Of a stretch of DNA of 64,000 nucleotides, positions 10,374 through 18,689 are shown piece after piece. The position numbers and the translations under genes were made by a program. Every line of letters begins with the position of its first letter. The stretch's first letter is position 1. The notes beneath the pieces are model-generated. The model ran no database searches, was not told where the DNA came from, and saw only the letters and a program-made list of their open reading frames with translations. Location of the stretch: NCBI GenBank assembly GCA_030610855.1, contig JAUWQY010000001.1, positions 65,628-129,627 on the forward strand, read 5' to 3'. Source of the DNA: Dehalococcoidia bacterium (GTDB lineage: Bacteria > Chloroflexota > Dehalococcoidia > GIF9 > AB-539-J10).

Positions 10374-10748
10374 ATGGACAAGAAGAGAATACTCATAGCT
10401 GATGACGAGCCGAACATAAGATCAGTAGTAGCAAGGATGCTGGACAAAGACTATGTCGTCCTCGAAGCAACCAACGGTGAAGAAGCGGTGGATATTGCAG
10501 GACGAGAGAAACCAGACATCATCCTTATGGATCTTATGATGCCACAGATGGACGGTTACACTGCTTGCTCCCTGATTAAGGCCGATCAGGCGACGAAGAT
10601 GATCCCGATCATTATACTTACTGCCATCGACCATGAGTCCAACAGGAAGTTTGCCATGGAGATGGGCGCTGACGGATACATAACCAAACCGTTTACCCCG
10701 CAGGTGCTGGCAGACGCGATTGGCCCTCTACTGGATAAGGCACTTTAG
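10374..10748 (+). CDS. Single-domain response regulator (CheY-like)
   Basis: A 124-aa receiver domain with no output domain. The acidic pair is in IADDEP, the phosphoacceptor Asp is in PDIILMDLMMPQMDG, the Thr is in IILTA and the Lys is in GYITKPF. It is closely related in sequence to the regulator at 14617-15030, which suggests local duplication. It lies about 40 bases downstream of the pilT-like gene and probably shares its transcript, which suggests control of pilus retraction or gliding, but the partner kinase is not assigned. Confidence 0.93.
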   Translation: MDKKRILIADDEPNIRSVVARMLDKDYVVLEATNGEEAVDIAGREKPDIILMDLMMPQMDGYTACSLIKADQATKMIPIIILTAIDHESNRKFAMEMGADGYITKPFTPQVLADAIGPLLDKAL

Positions 10749-11217
10749 AGTCACGATTTTGCCACGGAGACTGTGGAGACCTGACTTCCTGAAGATGGCC
10801 ACAGTTAGGGAAGCCCTCAAGATAGAGGACTTACGATGCATCCGGCGAGTACCCGGACTGAGTGGCCGAGAACAAACCCGCTAGTTGAGTAGGCTCAACA
10901 AAAGGGCGCAAGGCACAACTCCAGTTACCCCGCAGCAAACTCTCAGGAAGATCAGACCTGAAACACAACAATCTCGTGTGCGACTTCCTGTTCACACTGC
11001 CCTCTCTGAGAACAAGGCGACCTCATTCCACCGGTGGCCAGTCGGAACAAAGGCCTGTAGATACAACGCCGTGCTCCGTATCACGTATCCAACGGATAAG
11101 AGCCGCCGGACGGGGCAGTACAAAAGTAACGGAACAGCCCGTACACATGGGTGATTGACGCTTCCCGAAACGGAGGGCATAGTATGGTATACCTGAATAG
11201 TCACAGAGGATAGGGAT
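10749..11217 (+). other. Non-coding stretch before the MerR-like gene
   Basis: About 470 bases with only short overlapping ORFs that look spurious. A TTGACG hexamer near 11155 could be a -35 element for the gene at 11218, but no well-spaced -10 was found. I compared the stretch by eye with c-di-GMP riboswitch patterns, because an HD-GYP gene follows, and saw no match I would defend. Confidence 0.3.
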
Positions 11218-11505
11218 ATGCCTGTTATTGTTGATGACCGGACTTATTACAGAACAGCCGAGGTTTGTCGATTGGTCGGCATCAGCAGAAATACCCTCTT
11301 CAGGTGGTTAAGAAACGGGATGTTCTCCGATGTCGAGTATCGGGACTGGCGTGGTTGGCGGCTGTTCACCCTGGCGCAAATTGAGACGATTAGAATTCGG
11401 ACTAGCCAAGTTACTGCGACCATCGGAGAAGGTAGGAGGGTGGACACAGGAGGTCAGTCGTCACAGGATTTTGCGGTAACAGAGGAATCGAGCAAGAACG
11501 AGTAA
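11218..11505 (+). CDS. MerR-type helix-turn-helix protein
   Basis: A 95-aa protein with a MerR/excisionase-like winged helix: YYRTAEVCRLVGISRNTLFR is the HTH, and WRLFTLAQIETIR is the wing and following helix. There is no effector-binding domain; the remaining C-terminal 30 residues look disordered. It directly precedes the membrane histidine kinase (16-base gap) and probably belongs to that operon as a local DNA-binding regulator. Not close to any member I can name. Confidence 0.8.
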   Translation: MPVIVDDRTYYRTAEVCRLVGISRNTLFRWLRNGMFSDVEYRDWRGWRLFTLAQIETIRIRTSQVTATIGEGRRVDTGGQSSQDFAVTEESSKNE

Positions 11506-11520
11506 GAAACCGGATTGCAT

Positions 11521-13500
11521 ATGAAAACACATGAGTCATCTGTAAGGAGGAGAGTTTTCTTGGGTGCGGTAGCCCTGTCTGCGGTTGTTACCTTTATTTT
11601 CGGGATGGATGCACTCAGGGCAGAGTTGGTTGGGCTTCAGGTGATTGACCTTTCAGTGTCTGTGATTTCGCTTGGCATTTTATGGGCAGCGTATAGGAGA
11701 CCGCATTCGACGGTTCCTAACTGGGTCTTTGTAGGCGTCATGGCCTCATTTCTCATATATCTGTTCGCCAGCGGCGGGCATGGCGGCACGGGACTTCTGT
11801 TTATGCTTCTCATCCCACTGGCGGCTCCCCTTTTCTTGGGCTGGAAGCACGGGATGGCCGTTGCACTCATTTCTATGCTGGTCTGTGTGGGACTAGTCGT
11901 CATTGGGGCGAACATTTCCTCGCCTCTTCCGGGCATTCCAGAAAACACATTATTAGCCAGAGCAGGCGCAATATATGTTGTTTCGCTGATTCTCTCCGGT
12001 TTGTATGATTTCGCGACGCAGAGAGCATATAGAGAAGAGACTCGGGCAAAGGAAGCACTGCGGCAGTCAGAGGAGAGATACCGCACCATTCTTGATGAGA
12101 CGGGCGATGGCTACTTCGAGACTGACCTCGCCGGCAATCTGACTCTTGCTAATGATGCCCAGATTCGTCTCTTAGGCTGTTCCAGAGAAGAGACAATCGG
12201 GATGAATTATAGAGCCTTTACACCTGCAGAACAGGTGAAAGCTGTTTCCGAGGCTTACGATCGCATGTATAGGACCGGCGAGCCATTGATCGACTTCTCC
12301 GGCGATATCATGCGGGAAGATGGGAGCCGCGGATTTGCCGAAATCTCGGCTTTCCCGATAAGAAGCGATAAGGGTGAGATCACCGGCTTCCGGGGAGTCT
12401 GTCGCGACATCACCGAGCGCAAGAGGATGGAAGAAGCGTTAACGCAGGCAGCCGAGGAATGGAGGGAGACCTTCGATTCCATCAGCGATGCTGTTTCTAT
12501 TCATAGTACGGACTGCCGGCTTCTGCGGGTGAATAAGGCATTTGCTGACATGTTTCACACGGAGCGTGGCAAGATCGTCGACAAGTACTGCTACGAGATT
12601 ATGCATGGTCTCAACGAACCTGTCTCAGGCTGCCCGCACCTAGAAACGCTGAAGACCGGTAAGCCTGCTGGAGCAGAGTTCTTTGAGCCCCACCTGGGCA
12701 TGCATCTTGAGCTGACCACATCACCCATCGTCGATGATAAAGGTGCGATCACGGGCACTGTTCACATTGCCAGAGACATTACGGAGCACAAGCGACAGGA
12801 GGAGCATTTGATGATGGCTGACCGGCTGGCTTCCATCGGCGAACTGGCAGCCGGCACTGCCCACGAGCTTAACAACCCGCTTACGAGCGTTATCGGTTTT
12901 TCGCGGTTGCTCATGGAGAAGGATGTTTCCGATGATATCCGTGAGGATCTGGGGATTATCTGTAGCGAGGCGCAGCGCGCCACCGAGGTGATTAAGCAGC
13001 TTCTTCAATTCGCCCATAAGCACCCGCCCGTGGAGGAGCCGAACCAGATAAACAGCGTTATTGAGCATGTGCTGAGATTGCGCGCCTACGAGCAGAGGGC
13101 GCACAACATCGAAGTCCGGAGAGATCTTGCCCCTGCCCTGCCCGAGATTATGGTTGACTATTTCCAGATGCAGCAGGTCTTACTCAACATAATCATCAAC
13201 GCCGAACAATCTATGGTGGAGGCTAACGAGAGGGGGACCCTGACTATTGCTACCGGAAGACGAGATAGCACCGTCGTGATCTCAGTCACCGACGACGGCC
13301 TGGGTATCTCACAGGAACATCTGGCCCAAATATTCAACCCCTTCTTCACCACCAAGAAGGCAGGCAAGGGAACCGGGCTTGGTTTGAGCATCTGCCAAAG
13401 GATAGTGGCCGAGCACAGCGGCCAAATATATGCCAGGAGCCGGCCGGGCGAAGGAGCCACCTTTTTTGTCGAACTGCCCGTCAACGGTGCCCGACCATAG
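11521..13500 (+). CDS. Membrane-bound PAS sensor histidine kinase
   Basis: About 659 aa. The N-terminal 170 residues hold five or six hydrophobic segments (for example LLFMLLIPLAAPLFLGW). A first PAS domain (YRTILDETGDGYFETDLAGN) with a PAC motif ending RDITERKRMEE follows, then a second PAS domain and the HisKA dimerisation helix with the phospho-His in GELAAGTAHELNNPLTSVIG. Last comes a HATPase domain with an N box (NIIINAEQS), G1 (VTDDGLGI) and GKGTGLGLS. The ATG at 11521 is preferred over the track's TTG. Its stop abuts the HD-GYP regulator gene, its likely partner. The sensed signal is unknown. Confidence 0.92.
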   Translation: MKTHESSVRRRVFLGAVALSAVVTFIFGMDALRAELVGLQVIDLSVSVISLGILWAAYRRPHSTVPNWVFVGVMASFLIYLFASGGHGGTGLLFMLLIPLAAPLFLGWKHGMAVALISMLVCVGLVVIGANISSPLPGIPENTLLARAGAIYVVSLILSGLYDFATQRAYREETRAKEALRQSEERYRTILDETGDGYFETDLAGNLTLANDAQIRLLGCSREETIGMNYRAFTPAEQVKAVSEAYDRMYRTGEPLIDFSGDIMREDGSRGFAEISAFPIRSDKGEITGFRGVCRDITERKRMEEALTQAAEEWRETFDSISDAVSIHSTDCRLLRVNKAFADMFHTERGKIVDKYCYEIMHGLNEPVSGCPHLETLKTGKPAGAEFFEPHLGMHLELTTSPIVDDKGAITGTVHIARDITEHKRQEEHLMMADRLASIGELAAGTAHELNNPLTSVIGFSRLLMEKDVSDDIREDLGIICSEAQRATEVIKQLLQFAHKHPPVEEPNQINSVIEHVLRLRAYEQRAHNIEVRRDLAPALPEIMVDYFQMQQVLLNIIINAEQSMVEANERGTLTIATGRRDSTVVISVTDDGLGISQEHLAQIFNPFFTTKKAGKGTGLGLSICQRIVAEHSGQIYARSRPGEGATFFVELPVNGARP

Positions 13501-13511
13501 TGAGGTATGCC

Positions 13512-14594
13512 ATGAAACAGACTGACGTCAACGAGAACAGCACTTCGCTGCGAGAGACATTGCTAACCGTCGATGATGAGCCAGGGATCAGGAAGCTCCT
13601 TCGCCGCAGATTATCACGAGAAGGCTACTGGTGCGAGGAAGCGGGTAGTGCTGAGCAAGCCCTGGACACCCTGGCAGCCACTCCGATATCTCTGGTCATC
13701 CTGGACATAAAGCTGCCCGGCAAGTCAGGAATCGAGCTGCTCCCGGAAATAAAGATGGACTACCCCGACACGGCGGTCGTCATGGTCACTGTTGTTTCTG
13801 AGATGAGTGCCGCCGTCCAGTGCCTGAGGCAGGGGGCTGATGACTACATCTGCAAGCCCTTTAACCTGGACGAAGTTTCCCTGAGCGTCCAGAGAGCTCT
13901 CGAGAGAAGAGATCTGCAGCTCAAGCTCAAGGGGTATCAGCACTACCTCGAGGAAAAGGTTGAGGAGCAGACGCTAGAGATTAGAAACGTGTCCCTTGGC
14001 GCCATTGAGTCGCTGGTATTCGCCCTCGAAGCTAAGGACAGGTATACTGGAGGACATTCCCGCCGGGTAGCTAACCTAGCGCTGGCATTAGGCAATGAAC
14101 TCGGTCTATCGACGGATGATATGGAGGACCTGCGATGGGGAAGTCTACTCCACGACATCGGGAAGATTGCGGTTGACCAGGATATCCAGAATAAGCCGGA
14201 CAGGTTGACAGACGAAGAGTACGAGCACATTATGAGCCATGCTCATGTCGGCGCCGGGATTGTTCGGCCGGTGGTCAATGATAGAGTGGTCAAGACGATC
14301 GAGCACCACCATGACCATTACGACGGCAGCGGGCTTCTTCATGCTTTAGCAGGCAATGATATACCGCTGGCAGCCAGGATCCTGGCTGTAGCGGATGCGT
14401 TTGATGCCATGACATCTGACCGGCCATATCGGCCGGCAATGTCCAGCAGGGAAGCTATGGATGAAATTCAGAGCTGTGCCGGCAACCAGTTCGACCCGGC
14501 TGTGGTTGCCGCACTACTTAGAACAACCGCAGCCGCAGTGGGTGCGACCAGGAGCGGGAATCTGCGAAGCCGTCCGGTTGATGGTCGTTGGTAG
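13512..14594 (+). CDS. Response regulator with HD-GYP output domain (variant GYP)
   Basis: Receiver domain (TVDDEPGIRKLL, Asp in LVILDIKLPGKSG, CKPFN lysine) joined by a helical linker to an HD-GYP c-di-GMP phosphodiesterase-type domain. The metal-binding pieces are present: GGHSRRVANLA, LLHDIGKIAV, HAHVGAG and HHHDHYDGSG. The GYP tripeptide is replaced by GLL, so c-di-GMP hydrolysis is not certain. ADAFDAMTSDRPYRPA is typical of the family. I chose the ATG at 13512 because a GAGG ribosome site precedes it; the GTG at 13500 overlaps the kinase stop. It probably forms a pair with the upstream kinase. Confidence 0.9.
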   Translation: MKQTDVNENSTSLRETLLTVDDEPGIRKLLRRRLSREGYWCEEAGSAEQALDTLAATPISLVILDIKLPGKSGIELLPEIKMDYPDTAVVMVTVVSEMSAAVQCLRQGADDYICKPFNLDEVSLSVQRALERRDLQLKLKGYQHYLEEKVEEQTLEIRNVSLGAIESLVFALEAKDRYTGGHSRRVANLALALGNELGLSTDDMEDLRWGSLLHDIGKIAVDQDIQNKPDRLTDEEYEHIMSHAHVGAGIVRPVVNDRVVKTIEHHHDHYDGSGLLHALAGNDIPLAARILAVADAFDAMTSDRPYRPAMSSREAMDEIQSCAGNQFDPAVVAALLRTTAAAVGATRSGNLRSRPVDGRW

Positions 14595-14616
14595 GAATAT
14601 GGAGGCTTGAATTCAC

Positions 14617-15030
14617 ATGGATGAAGACAACAGGAAGACGGTGCTTGTTGCGGACGACGAGCCAACGGTCAGGAAACTGGTATGTAGAATGCTGGATAAC
14701 GACTACAACGTAATCGAAGCACAGAATGGAAGAGAGGCGGTAAATCTGGCCTGCAGCCGCAGACCTGATATTGTCTTCATGGATATGATGATGCCGGACG
14801 TGGATGGACTCAGTGCTTGCTACGAGATTAAGGCAAACGAGAGTACCAGGGGAATCCCTGTGGTCATGCTCACGGCTATAAGCTATGCCCTTAATAAGAA
14901 GCTCAGCGAAGATGTCGCGGGTGCCGACGGGTACATAACTAAGCCGTTCACTCGCGAGTCCCTGCTGGAGGAAATGAGACGGCTGATTCCGTCAGGCGGC
15001 GATGATGCTGAATACATGCCTTACGAGTGA
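14617..15030 (+). CDS. Single-domain response regulator
   Basis: A 137-aa receiver domain: VADDEPTVRKLVCRML, phosphoacceptor in PDIVFMDMMMPDVDG, VVMLTA, and GYITKPF. It is a close relative of the 10374-10748 regulator, with the same order of residues around each motif. It lies 22 bases after the HD-GYP gene and is probably in the same transcript. It has no output domain and probably acts by protein contact. Confidence 0.92.
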   Translation: MDEDNRKTVLVADDEPTVRKLVCRMLDNDYNVIEAQNGREAVNLACSRRPDIVFMDMMMPDVDGLSACYEIKANESTRGIPVVMLTAISYALNKKLSEDVAGADGYITKPFTRESLLEEMRRLIPSGGDDAEYMPYE

Positions 15031-15142
15031 TCGGTAACAGGAAGGGCCGGATATGTGGGATGATCGAAGTAATGCTCATTCATTGGGCCCTTCTGTGGTC
15101 GATGGTGAGGGACGGATAGTAGATGACGGTATTTGAGACATC

Positions 15143-16288
15143 ATGAAGCAAATGTCGAAAACGAGCGAGCTGATTGCTAAGCCGGAAGTGATGGCAGGTG
15201 AGATCAAGCAATCGAGGGAACTGTTCCGGATCCTGTTCCATCGCTCACCAATCGGCACCTACATTATTCAGAATGGACACTTCCGACTTGTCAATCGCCA
15301 GCTCGCCTATATTCTAGGCTATGAGGAAGATGAACTGATAGGAAGGCCCTCTCTAGGTTTCGTTCTTGCAGAGGATAGGGATGCTGTGCGGGAAAACGCT
15401 GTAAGGATGCTGGAGGGAGGATGCTCTCTAGGGTACGAATTCAGGATTGTTACTAAGCAGGCAAAGATCAAATGGGTGATGGAGACAGTTGCTCCCGTCC
15501 ACTACCAGAGGAAACGAGCGACTCTTGGGAGTCTCATAGATGTGACTGAGCGCAAGCAAGTGGAGGAGAGGTTGAAGCAAATCACAGGCGAGATGCAGCG
15601 TTCTAACACTGAGCTGGAGCAATTCGCTTACGTGATTTCGCACGATCTGCAAGAGCCGCTGCGTATGGTCTCGAGCTATACCCAACTACTGGCTAAGCGC
15701 TACGGCAATAAGCTGGACTCCGATGCAGATGAGTTTATCGCTTATGCCGTAGATGGTGCCAAGAGGATGCAAACATTGCTTCACGGTCTTCTAGACTATT
15801 CCCGTGTCGGCACTCGTGGGAAGCCTTTTAGCCTGGTCAACTGTGAACATATCGTTGAACAAGCGATGGCCAACCTTAAGATAGCGATCGAAGAAAGTGG
15901 GGCATCGGTGAGCTATGATGTCCTGCCTACGGTAATGGGTGATGAGGGGCAGCTGGTGCAGTTGTTTCAGAACCTCATCGGCAATGCCATTAAGTTTCGT
16001 CGGGAGGAACCACTGCAAGTCCACATTTGGGCTGGAAGAAGGAACAGTGTAGTGACCTTCTCCGTTAACGATAATGGCATCGGCATTAATCCTCAACATA
16101 GCCAGAGTATCTTCGAGATTTTCAGACGTTTGCATACCAGGGAGGAGTATCCGGGAACGGGTATGGGCCTGGCTATCTGCAAGAAGATTGTAGAGCGACA
16201 TGGCGGGCATATCTCGGTGCAATCACAGCCTGGACAAGGCTCAACATTCCACTTCAGTGTCGACATGGCTGGAGGTGAATCTGAATGA
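15143..16288 (+). CDS. PAS-domain histidine kinase, bacteriophytochrome-type core
   Basis: A cytosolic 381-aa kinase. It has one PAS domain with a PAC end (LIDVTERKQVEE), a HisKA with FAYVISHDLQEPLRMVSSY (the EPLRMV form typical of phytochrome-like kinases), then a HATPase with NLIGNAIKFR, NDNGIGI and GTGMGLAICKKIVERHGG. There is no membrane segment, GAF or chromophore domain. Its end overlaps the start of the Rcp1-like regulator gene by four bases, which supports a kinase-regulator pair. Confidence 0.92.
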   Translation: MKQMSKTSELIAKPEVMAGEIKQSRELFRILFHRSPIGTYIIQNGHFRLVNRQLAYILGYEEDELIGRPSLGFVLAEDRDAVRENAVRMLEGGCSLGYEFRIVTKQAKIKWVMETVAPVHYQRKRATLGSLIDVTERKQVEERLKQITGEMQRSNTELEQFAYVISHDLQEPLRMVSSYTQLLAKRYGNKLDSDADEFIAYAVDGAKRMQTLLHGLLDYSRVGTRGKPFSLVNCEHIVEQAMANLKIAIEESGASVSYDVLPTVMGDEGQLVQLFQNLIGNAIKFRREEPLQVHIWAGRRNSVVTFSVNDNGIGINPQHSQSIFEIFRRLHTREEYPGTGMGLAICKKIVERHGGHISVQSQPGQGSTFHFSVDMAGGESE

Positions 16289-16737
16289 ACAGTCAGATAG
16301 CCGAACGACCTATGGAGATTCTCCTCGTTGACGATAACCCGGGAGACGTGCGGCTTACAGCGGAAGCTCTCAGAGATGGCGAAGTAGAGAACAGACTACA
16401 TACTGCGAAGGATGGTATGGAGGCAATGGCTTTCCTGCGCAGAAAAGGAAGGTATATCGATGCACCCCGCCCCGACCTCATTCTGCTTGACCTGAACATG
16501 CCTCGAATGAACGGCCGGCAGGTATTAGCGGAAATCAAAGAAGACTCGACGCTAAAACACATCCCCGTAGTCATACTTACGGGCTCACGAGAAATGGACG
16601 ACATTGTCAAGACGTACGACCTGCATGCGAATTGCTATGTCACCAAGCCAATTGACTTCGAACAGTTCATCATGATGATGAAGTCCATCACCGACTTTTG
16701 GTTGAGCATCGTGAAACTTCCATCGGAGGAAAACTAG
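16285..16737 (+). CDS. Rcp1-type response regulator
   Basis: A 150-aa receiver: LLVDDNPGDVRLTAEAL, phosphoacceptor in PDLILLDLNMPRMNG, VVILTGS, and CYVTKPIDFEQF. The DNPGDVRL opening and the LNMP variant are typical of regulators paired with phytochrome-like kinases. It overlaps the preceding kinase gene, its likely phosphodonor. No output domain. Confidence 0.93.
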   Translation: MNSQIAERPMEILLVDDNPGDVRLTAEALRDGEVENRLHTAKDGMEAMAFLRRKGRYIDAPRPDLILLDLNMPRMNGRQVLAEIKEDSTLKHIPVVILTGSREMDDIVKTYDLHANCYVTKPIDFEQFIMMMKSITDFWLSIVKLPSEEN

Positions 16738-17865
16738 TTGACCGATAAACCTATCAGTATCCTGTTAATCGAGGACAACCCTGGTGATAGGCGCCTGATC
16801 CGCGAGATGCTGGCTGAGGCTGGCAATGTCACTTTCGATGTGCAGTATGCTGATCGGCTACAAGCGGCAACGGAGTACTTAGATCAGAATGGAGTTGAAG
16901 TGATTCTTCTGGACCTCGGCCTTCCCGATAGCCAGGGGCTAGAAACACTGAGGAAGGTTTACGCGCAAGTATCAGACATGCCAATTGTGGTGCTAACCGG
17001 CCTCAATGATGAGATGGTCGGAGTCCAAGCGATCAACGAAGGAGCCCAGGATTATCTGATCAAGGGGCAAGTAGACACGCAATTGCTGAGGCGTACCATA
17101 CGCTATGCCATCGAGCGCAAGCAGGCGGAGGAAAGAGAAAGACGACTTCAGCTACAACTGAATCTCTCCAACCGCCTGGCTTCACTAGGACTGATGGTGG
17201 AAGGCATTGCTCACGAGATAAACAATCCTCTTGCCAGTGTCATCGGTTTTGCTCAAATGCTGGCGTATGAGGATATTCCTGAGAATGCCAGGGAAGACGT
17301 TAAGACGATCGAAGATAATGCCCAGCGAGTTGTCGACATTATGACGAACCTGCTTGCGTTTGCCAGGCAGCAGAAACTGGAGCGAACGTATATCAATGTT
17401 AACGACATGGTAATGGCTGCTCTGAAGATGCGAGCCAGTCCGCTAGAGGGTAGTAACATAACGATAACTACCCGGCTTGACCCGGCACTGCCTTCGACCA
17501 TGGCCGACGCCACTCTACTGCAACAAGCATTTCTTAACCTGGTCATCAACGCTGAAACAGCGATGAAATTAGCTCATGGCAAAGGCAACCTCCTGATCAT
17601 GACAGAGTTTATAAGTGACACCATTCAAGTAGCATTTAACGATGACGGTCCGGGGATCGCCGAAGTGAATTTGATTCATCTGTTTGATCCTTTCTTCAGC
17701 ACCCGTGGCGTCGGCCAGGGGAGGGGTCTTGGCTTAAGCGTCTGTTACGGGATTATTACCGACCATAATGGCCGGATCGATGTCAGAAGCGAGCTCGGCA
17801 AGGGATCTGTCTTTACCGTAGAACTACCTGTCGTCCCTGAAGAGAGCGGTGTAGAAGTAAGCTGA
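16738..17865 (+). CDS. Hybrid receiver-histidine kinase
   Basis: An N-terminal receiver (LLIEDNPGDRRLIREML, Asp in VILLDLGLPDSQG, LIKGQVD) followed by a coiled linker, HisKA (GLMVEGIAHEINNPLASVIG) and HATPase (NLVINAETA, NDDGPGI, GRGLGLSVC). 375 aa, soluble. It starts at a TTG directly after the TAG of the upstream regulator, so translation is coupled. Its receiver may accept phosphate from the neighbouring cluster, which would make the set a local relay. The output gene is not visible. Confidence 0.9.
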   Translation: MTDKPISILLIEDNPGDRRLIREMLAEAGNVTFDVQYADRLQAATEYLDQNGVEVILLDLGLPDSQGLETLRKVYAQVSDMPIVVLTGLNDEMVGVQAINEGAQDYLIKGQVDTQLLRRTIRYAIERKQAEERERRLQLQLNLSNRLASLGLMVEGIAHEINNPLASVIGFAQMLAYEDIPENAREDVKTIEDNAQRVVDIMTNLLAFARQQKLERTYINVNDMVMAALKMRASPLEGSNITITTRLDPALPSTMADATLLQQAFLNLVINAETAMKLAHGKGNLLIMTEFISDTIQVAFNDDGPGIAEVNLIHLFDPFFSTRGVGQGRGLGLSVCYGIITDHNGRIDVRSELGKGSVFTVELPVVPEESGVEVS

Positions 17866-18012
17866 CTTATTGCCGACGGCATCCTGAAGCTTTCCAACCG
17901 CTCTCGTAGGTGCCTGTATTCCCGTTACTGCGTCTTCAACTGTCACGTAACCCCGAACTGTAGCTTCAGCATCTTGAGCCGTAAACTGACTCACGGTGAT
18001 AATTGTCATGTT

Positions 18013-18598
18013 ATGGCAGGCAGCCCGGATGGCGATGTGGAGAAGCTAAGGCAAAGCCTCAATACCTTACCTCAACCGCAGGTGAGGCCTCCGCTTATAG
18101 TGGTCAGCGGCCTGCCAGGCACGGGCCAAGTCGTTTTTCTGCCGTAAGCTGGCTGAGAGACTGCCCTTTCTCATCTTAGCCAGTGATACCAATCGGAGAA
18201 TCCTTTTTCCCTCCCCCAGGTACGAAGACAGTGAGAACAGGCGCCTCTTTTCTGCCTGCCATGCTCTTATCGAGGAGCTACTGAGGAAGGGAATGCCCGT
18301 CATTTTTGATGCCACAAACGTGACGGAGCACCATCGGGAATACCTGTACCGTGCCGCGGCAAGAACGCGGGCCAGGCTCATCCTGGTCTCCGTTGAAGCT
18401 CCTGCCGAAGTGGTGCGGCAACGCCTTCTGGCCCGAGAAGAAGCAGGTGTGCCTCAGGATGACTCGGAAGCCGGTTGCGCAGTGTATAACGGAATGAGAC
18501 CTCAAAGAGAGAAGGTTTCCCGCAATCATTTCGTTGTTGACACCTCGCAGGATATTACTGCCGTAATCCATAAGGTCGTGCGGGCGACAAAGAGATAA
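18013..18598 (+). pseudogene. P-loop AAA/zeta-like kinase, frameshifted in Walker A
   Basis: Translating from the ATG at 18013 gives a lead into PPLIVVSGLPGTG, then the frame breaks at 18126-18127, where one extra C (GGGCCAAG instead of GGGCAAG) destroys GKS. In the next frame the protein resumes as FFCRKLAERLPFLIL and runs to the stop at 18598, with VIFDATNVTEHHR typical of kinases of the Zeta/AAA_33 group. The ORF track shows only the second part (18293-18598). It is either a true loss-of-function mutation or an assembly error in one base. The rest of the reading frame looks intact, so the event is recent or artificial. Confidence 0.85.
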
Positions 18599-18615
18599 GT
18601 GCCGCGTTTTCTTTG

Positions 18616-18645
18616 TTGACCTCTTCAATTCTTCATCCAGATAAA
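18616..18645 (+). promoter_or_regulatory. Candidate promoter for pepA
   Basis: TTGACC at 18616-18621 and GATAAA at 18640-18645, separated by 18 bases, sit about 45 bases before the TTG start of pepA. The match to the housekeeping sigma consensus is moderate. Confidence 0.4.
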
Positions 18646-18689
18646 GTAAAATAGATGTTCTAAAATCGACATGTTCTAGGAGGCGGGTC

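Noticed and set aside
10749-11217. c-di-GMP riboswitch before the MerR-like gene
   Set aside because: Some short A-rich and CGC motifs are present, but not in the order or pairing of GEMM RNAs.
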